Assembly (NCBI GenBank): GCA_021820785.1 | Contig: JAKADE010000056.1 | Coordinates: 1 to 11,191 of the forward strand | Direction: 5' to 3' | From: Pseudomonadota bacterium | GTDB lineage: Bacteria > Pseudomonadota > Gammaproteobacteria > Steroidobacterales > Steroidobacteraceae | Length of the DNA stretch: 11,191 bases | In this document: positions 8,355-11,191 of the stretch, in pieces | How the letters are laid out: each line of letters starts with the position of its first letter | Numbering within the stretch: the first letter of the stretch is position 1 | The notes under the pieces: generated by a model | The model's input: only the letters and a program-made list of their open reading frames with translations | The model's database searches: none | What the model was told of the DNA's origin: nothing | Program-made: the position numbers and the translations under genes

Positions 8355-9148
8355 GCGGCGGGGCGCGCCGCGCCGAGTACCTCGAGGCACTCGGCATCGA
8401 CTGCTGGGTGCCGCGGGCTGCACCCGCCGGGACAGCAACGGCTGAGCTGGTGCCCGAGCTCGAACCGGAGCCGGCGTTCGAGCCGAAGTCCGTCGAGCCG
8501 CCGCCAAGGGCGGCCGCCGGCTCCGCACCCGGGCGCCCGGGGGATGCGGGGGTGGCCGAAGCGTGGGAGCAGCTGCTTCAGCAGGTCCGCGCCTGCACCG
8601 CCTGTGCGCTGCACGAGACCCGCACGCAGGCGGTGTTCGGTGTCGGCAACCGGCAAGCCGAGTGGATGGTGATCGGCGAGGCGCCGGGGGCCGAGGAAGA
8701 CCGCCGCGGCGAGCCGTTCGTCGGCCGTGCCGGGCAGCTGCTCGATGCGATGCTGCGCTCGATCGGGCTCGGCCGGGAGACGAACGTGTACATCGCCAAT
8801 ATCCTCAAGAGCCGCCCGCCCGGCAACCGCGACCCGCGACCGGAGGAAGTCGCCGCCTGCCTTCCCTACCTGCTCCGGCAGATCGCGCTGGTGCGCCCGA
8901 AGCTGCTGCTGGCCGTCGGGCGCATCGCGGCGCAGACGCTGCTCGGCACCGACGCACCGCTCGGGCGGCTGCGCGGCCGGGCGCATACGTTCGGTGAGCA
9001 CAACGTGCCGCTCGTGGTGACGTATCATCCGGCCTATCTGCTGCGCTCGCCTGCCGAGAAGCGCAAGGCATGGGAAGATCTGCAGTTCGCACGCCGCCTG
9101 TTCGCGCAGCTGCGCGACCTGGAACCGAACGATGGCCACCGCTCCTGA
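8351..9148 (+). CDS. Uracil-DNA glycosylase, family 4-like (Fe-S type)
   Basis: This 265-residue protein should excise uracil from DNA and so start base excision repair. Motif 1 reads [20 protein letters not shown] (109-128) and motif 2 HPAYLLRSP (226-234), as in family 4 enzymes. The conserved [14 protein letters not shown] segment is at 148-162. Family 4 enzymes carry a 4Fe-4S cluster on four cysteines. Here C82, C85 and C170 are in place, but the third position, normally in a KCRPP context, is serine (S154, codon AGC). The N-terminal extension of about 70 residues begins with a conserved-looking [13 protein letters not shown] and continues as a Pro/Glu-rich, probably disordered linker (33-53). 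The ATG overlaps the pssA stop by 4 bp, and AGGAG (8335-8339) lies 11 nt upstream. It overlaps rimI by 17 bp, which supports one operon. Confidence 0.93.
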   Translation: MSGGARRAEYLEALGIDCWVPRAAPAGTATAELVPELEPEPAFEPKSVEPPPRAAAGSAPGRPGDAGVAEAWEQLLQQVRACTACALHETRTQAVFGVGNRQAEWMVIGEAPGAEEDRRGEPFVGRAGQLLDAMLRSIGLGRETNVYIANILKSRPPGNRDPRPEEVAACLPYLLRQIALVRPKLLLAVGRIAAQTLLGTDAPLGRLRGRAHTFGEHNVPLVVTYHPAYLLRSPAEKRKAWEDLQFARRLFAQLRDLEPNDGHRS

Positions 9149-9632
9149 ACTGCTGAAATCACCGCCTCCGGCCTCGATCCGCCCGATGTGCGGCGGGGAC
9201 GTTGCGGAGGTTTTCGCCATCGAGCGGGCGGCCTACACGTTTCCGTGGACGGCGGGCATCTTCCGGGATTGTCTGCGCGTCGGGTACGTCTGCCGCGTAC
9301 TGGTACTCGCCGAGCGGGTCGCCGGCTACGGCGTGATGAGCCTCGGGGCGGGCGAGATGCACGTGCTCAACCTGTGCATTGCCGAGGAGCATCGTGGCCG
9401 CGGCTACGGCCGGCGCATGCTCGAGCATCTGCTCGCGCAGGGCGCGGCCGCCGGCATGCTCGATGCGTTCCTCGAAGTGCGCCCGTCGAACTGCGCGGCG
9501 CTTGCGCTGTATCACTCGCTCGGCTTCCAGCAGATCGGCATGCGCCGCGGTTACTATCAGGCGGTCAACGGCCGTGAAGACGCCTGTGTATTGAAATTGA
9601 CCCTGCGCGCGGACCGCGCCGATCACACCTGA
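9132..9632 (+). CDS. rimI: Ribosomal protein bS18 N-alpha-acetyltransferase RimI
   Basis: This GNAT-fold acetyltransferase of 166 residues should transfer acetyl from acetyl-CoA to the N-terminal alanine of ribosomal protein S18. The beta-bulge strand HVLNLCIAEEHRGRGYG (77-93) includes the acetyl-CoA pyrophosphate-binding R-G-R-G-Y-G motif (88-93). LEVRPSNCAALALYHSLGF (114-132) supplies the glutamate (E115) and tyrosine (Y127), whose 12-residue spacing matches the catalytic pair described for E. coli RimI. The RRGYY and GRED segments (138-150) are typical of the C-terminus. An N-terminal extension of about 13 residues precedes the fold. The gene starts inside the uracil-DNA glycosylase gene (17-bp overlap) and is followed 12 bp later by prfC, an association also seen near rimI in E. 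coli. Confidence 0.95.
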   Translation: MATAPELLKSPPPASIRPMCGGDVAEVFAIERAAYTFPWTAGIFRDCLRVGYVCRVLVLAERVAGYGVMSLGAGEMHVLNLCIAEEHRGRGYGRRMLEHLLAQGAAAGMLDAFLEVRPSNCAALALYHSLGFQQIGMRRGYYQAVNGREDACVLKLTLRADRADHT

Positions 9633-9644
9633 CCCCTGACACCC

Positions 9645-11191
9645 ATGACTGAACTCGCTGCTGAAGTCCGCAGACGGCGGACGTTTGCCATCATTTCGCA
9701 CCCCGACGCCGGCAAGACGACGCTCACCGAGAAGCTGTTGCTGTTCGGCGGGGCGATCCAGATGGCCGGTACCGTCAAGGGTCGCAAGGCCGAGCGCCAT
9801 GCCACCTCGGACTGGATGCGTCTCGAGCAGCAGCGCGGCATCTCGGTGACCTCCTCGGTGATGCAGTTCCCGTACGGGCAGTGCATCGTCAATCTGCTCG
9901 ATACGCCGGGCCACGAGGACTTCTCCGAGGATACTTACCGCACCCTGACCGCGGTCGATTCGGCGCTGATGGTGATCGACTGCGCCAAAGGCGTCGAGCA
10001 GCGCACCATCAAACTGATGGAGGTGTGCCGCATGCGCGACACGCCGATCATGACTTTCATCAACAAACTCGACCGCGAGGGGCGCGCGCCGATCGAGCTG
10101 CTCGATGAGATCGAGCGCGTGCTCGCCATCCGCACCGCACCGGTGACCTGGCCGATCGGCATGGGACGGGCGCTGCGCGGCATCTATCACCTGCTCGAGG
10201 ACCGGTTGTACGTGTACAACGCCGCCGAGCGCGGCCGCATGGGCGAGAACCTGGTGATCGAGGGACTCTCGAGCGCGGCGGCCGAGGAGTTTCTCGGCGC
10301 CGATGTCGCCGCGGTGCGCGAGGAGATCGAGCTGGTGCGCGGCGCGACCGAGCCGTTCGATCCGCAGGCGTATCGCGCCGGACGGCAGACACCGGTGTTC
10401 TTCGGCTCGGCGATCAACAATTTCGGCGTCGAGGAGTTGCTCGCCTCGTTTACCCGCCACGCCCCGGGACCGCTGCCGCGCGCGGCGCGCGAGCGGGCGG
10501 TCGACCCGCTCGAGCCGGCCCTCACCGGCTTCGTCTTCAAGATCCAGGCCAACATGGACCCGGGGCATCGCGACCGCATCGCCTTCATGCGGCTGTGCTC
10601 GGGCCGCTACAGCCGCGGGATGCGCCTGCATCACGTGCGGCTCGGCAAGGAGGTGCGCATTTCCGATGCGCTCACGTTCATGGCGGCCGAGCGCGAGCAT
10701 GCCGAGGAGGCCTTCGCCGGGGACATCATCGGGCTGCACAACCACGGTACGATCAACATCGGCGATACGTTCACTGAAGGCGAGCGGCTGGTGTTCACCG
10801 GAGTGCCGAACTTCGCCCCGGAGATCTTCCGCCGCGCCGTGCTGAAGGACCCGCTGAAGATGAAGGCGCTGCAGAAGGGGCTGGCGCAGCTGTGCGAGGA
10901 GGGTGCGACCCAGCTGTTCAAGCCGCTGCGCAACAATGATCTGATCCTCGGGGCGGTCGGGCCGCTGCAGTTCGAGGTGGTCGCCTTCCGCCTGCAGGAC
11001 GAGTACGGTGTCAGCTGCGTGTTCGAACCGGTCAACGTCTACACGGCCCGCTGGATCGTCTGCGACGATGCGCGCAAGCTCGAGGAGTTCCGCACTCGCG
11101 CCTACGAGAACCTCGCCGTCGATCACAGCGACGCGCCGGTGTATCTGGCGCCGTCCCGGGTCAACCTCGAGCTGACCCGGGAGCGCTGGCC
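9645..11191 (+). CDS. prfC: Peptide chain release factor 3 (partial, 3' end beyond window)
   Basis: RF3 is the translational GTPase that recycles RF1/RF2 from the ribosome after peptide release. From the ATG at 9645 the frame stays open to the window end for 515 complete codons. E. coli RF3 is about 529 residues, so only some 15 are missing. GTPase motifs are G1 HPDAGKTT (19-26), the switch region [10 protein letters not shown] (64-73), G3 DTPGHED (86-92), G4 NKLD (140-143) and G5 GSA within [12 protein letters not shown]. The FSEDTYRTL stretch after G3 and EFLGADVA separate RF3 from EF-G. Domain II follows ([20 protein letters not shown]), then domain III with [13 protein letters not shown]. 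It lies 12 bp after rimI; that spacer has no Shine-Dalgarno-like sequence, so translation may depend on coupling. Confidence 0.97.
   Translation, partial: MTELAAEVRRRRTFAIISHPDAGKTTLTEKLLLFGGAIQMAGTVKGRKAERHATSDWMRLEQQRGISVTSSVMQFPYGQCIVNLLDTPGHEDFSEDTYRTLTAVDSALMVIDCAKGVEQRTIKLMEVCRMRDTPIMTFINKLDREGRAPIELLDEIERVLAIRTAPVTWPIGMGRALRGIYHLLEDRLYVYNAAERGRMGENLVIEGLSSAAAEEFLGADVAAVREEIELVRGATEPFDPQAYRAGRQTPVFFGSAINNFGVEELLASFTRHAPGPLPRAARERAVDPLEPALTGFVFKIQANMDPGHRDRIAFMRLCSGRYSRGMRLHHVRLGKEVRISDALTFMAAEREHAEEAFAGDIIGLHNHGTINIGDTFTEGERLVFTGVPNFAPEIFRRAVLKDPLKMKALQKGLAQLCEEGATQLFKPLRNNDLILGAVGPLQFEVVAFRLQDEYGVSCVFEPVNVYTARWIVCDDARKLEEFRTRAYENLAVDHSDAPVYLAPSRVNLELTRERW

Noticed and set aside
9159..11126. 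A 655-codon open frame on the minus strand opposite rimI and prfC
   Set aside because: It lies antisense to two clear genes. Its product is rich in Arg, His, Ala and Asp with no recognisable domain, as expected for the complement of strongly GC-biased codons.

Overview
The window is GC-rich chromosomal DNA with densely packed core genes. The protein families (Hda, RimI, RF3, bacterial-type ProS with an inserted editing domain, a DUF2066 protein) and several conserved neighbourhoods (DUF2066 with hda, rimI near prfC, proS followed by a small lytic transglycosylase) point to a gammaproteobacterium. The high GC content and the CDP-alcohol-type PssA would suit the Xanthomonadales/Nevskiales/Steroidobacter side of the class, but that placement is inference. 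I see no transposase, phage gene, tRNA, rRNA, CRISPR array or sign of recent transfer.

Layout. (1) 116-2521, plus strand: a tight three-gene unit of exported DUF2066 protein, CDP-alcohol phosphatidyltransferase and hda (replication-initiation control), with 3-bp gaps. It meets wrbA tail to tail across a small inverted repeat. (2) 2537-3464: wrbA (minus) and an acylphosphatase gene (plus) diverge from a 46-bp spacer carrying two overlapping -10-like hexamers. (3) 3484-4800, minus strand: an MFS transporter of the metabolite:H+ symporter group, with a 293-bp upstream region holding an operator-like set of GCGGT/ACCGC half-sites. (4) 5094-7431, minus strand: proS followed by a small secreted lytic transglycosylase whose start lies inside the proS end. 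(5) 7539 to the window end, plus strand: pssA, a family 4-like uracil-DNA glycosylase gene, rimI and prfC, probably one transcription unit because the genes overlap or nearly touch. prfC runs off the end.

How the genes relate. Two CDP-alcohol phosphatidyltransferases occur: PssA, which commits lipid to phosphatidylethanolamine, and a second enzyme coupled to hda, perhaps a phosphatidylglycerophosphate or cardiolipin synthase. The second pairing is the most thought-provoking feature, because acidic phospholipids and Hda act in opposite directions on the nucleotide state of DnaA. The pssA unit mixes lipid synthesis, DNA repair, ribosomal-protein acetylation and translation termination, as is common for housekeeping operons.

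I did not find a convincing undescribed system. The observations most worth checking are a serine at one of the four expected Fe-S cysteine positions of the uracil-DNA glycosylase, the lipid synthase/hda coupling, a possibly leaderless acylphosphatase gene, and the half-site cluster upstream of the transporter.
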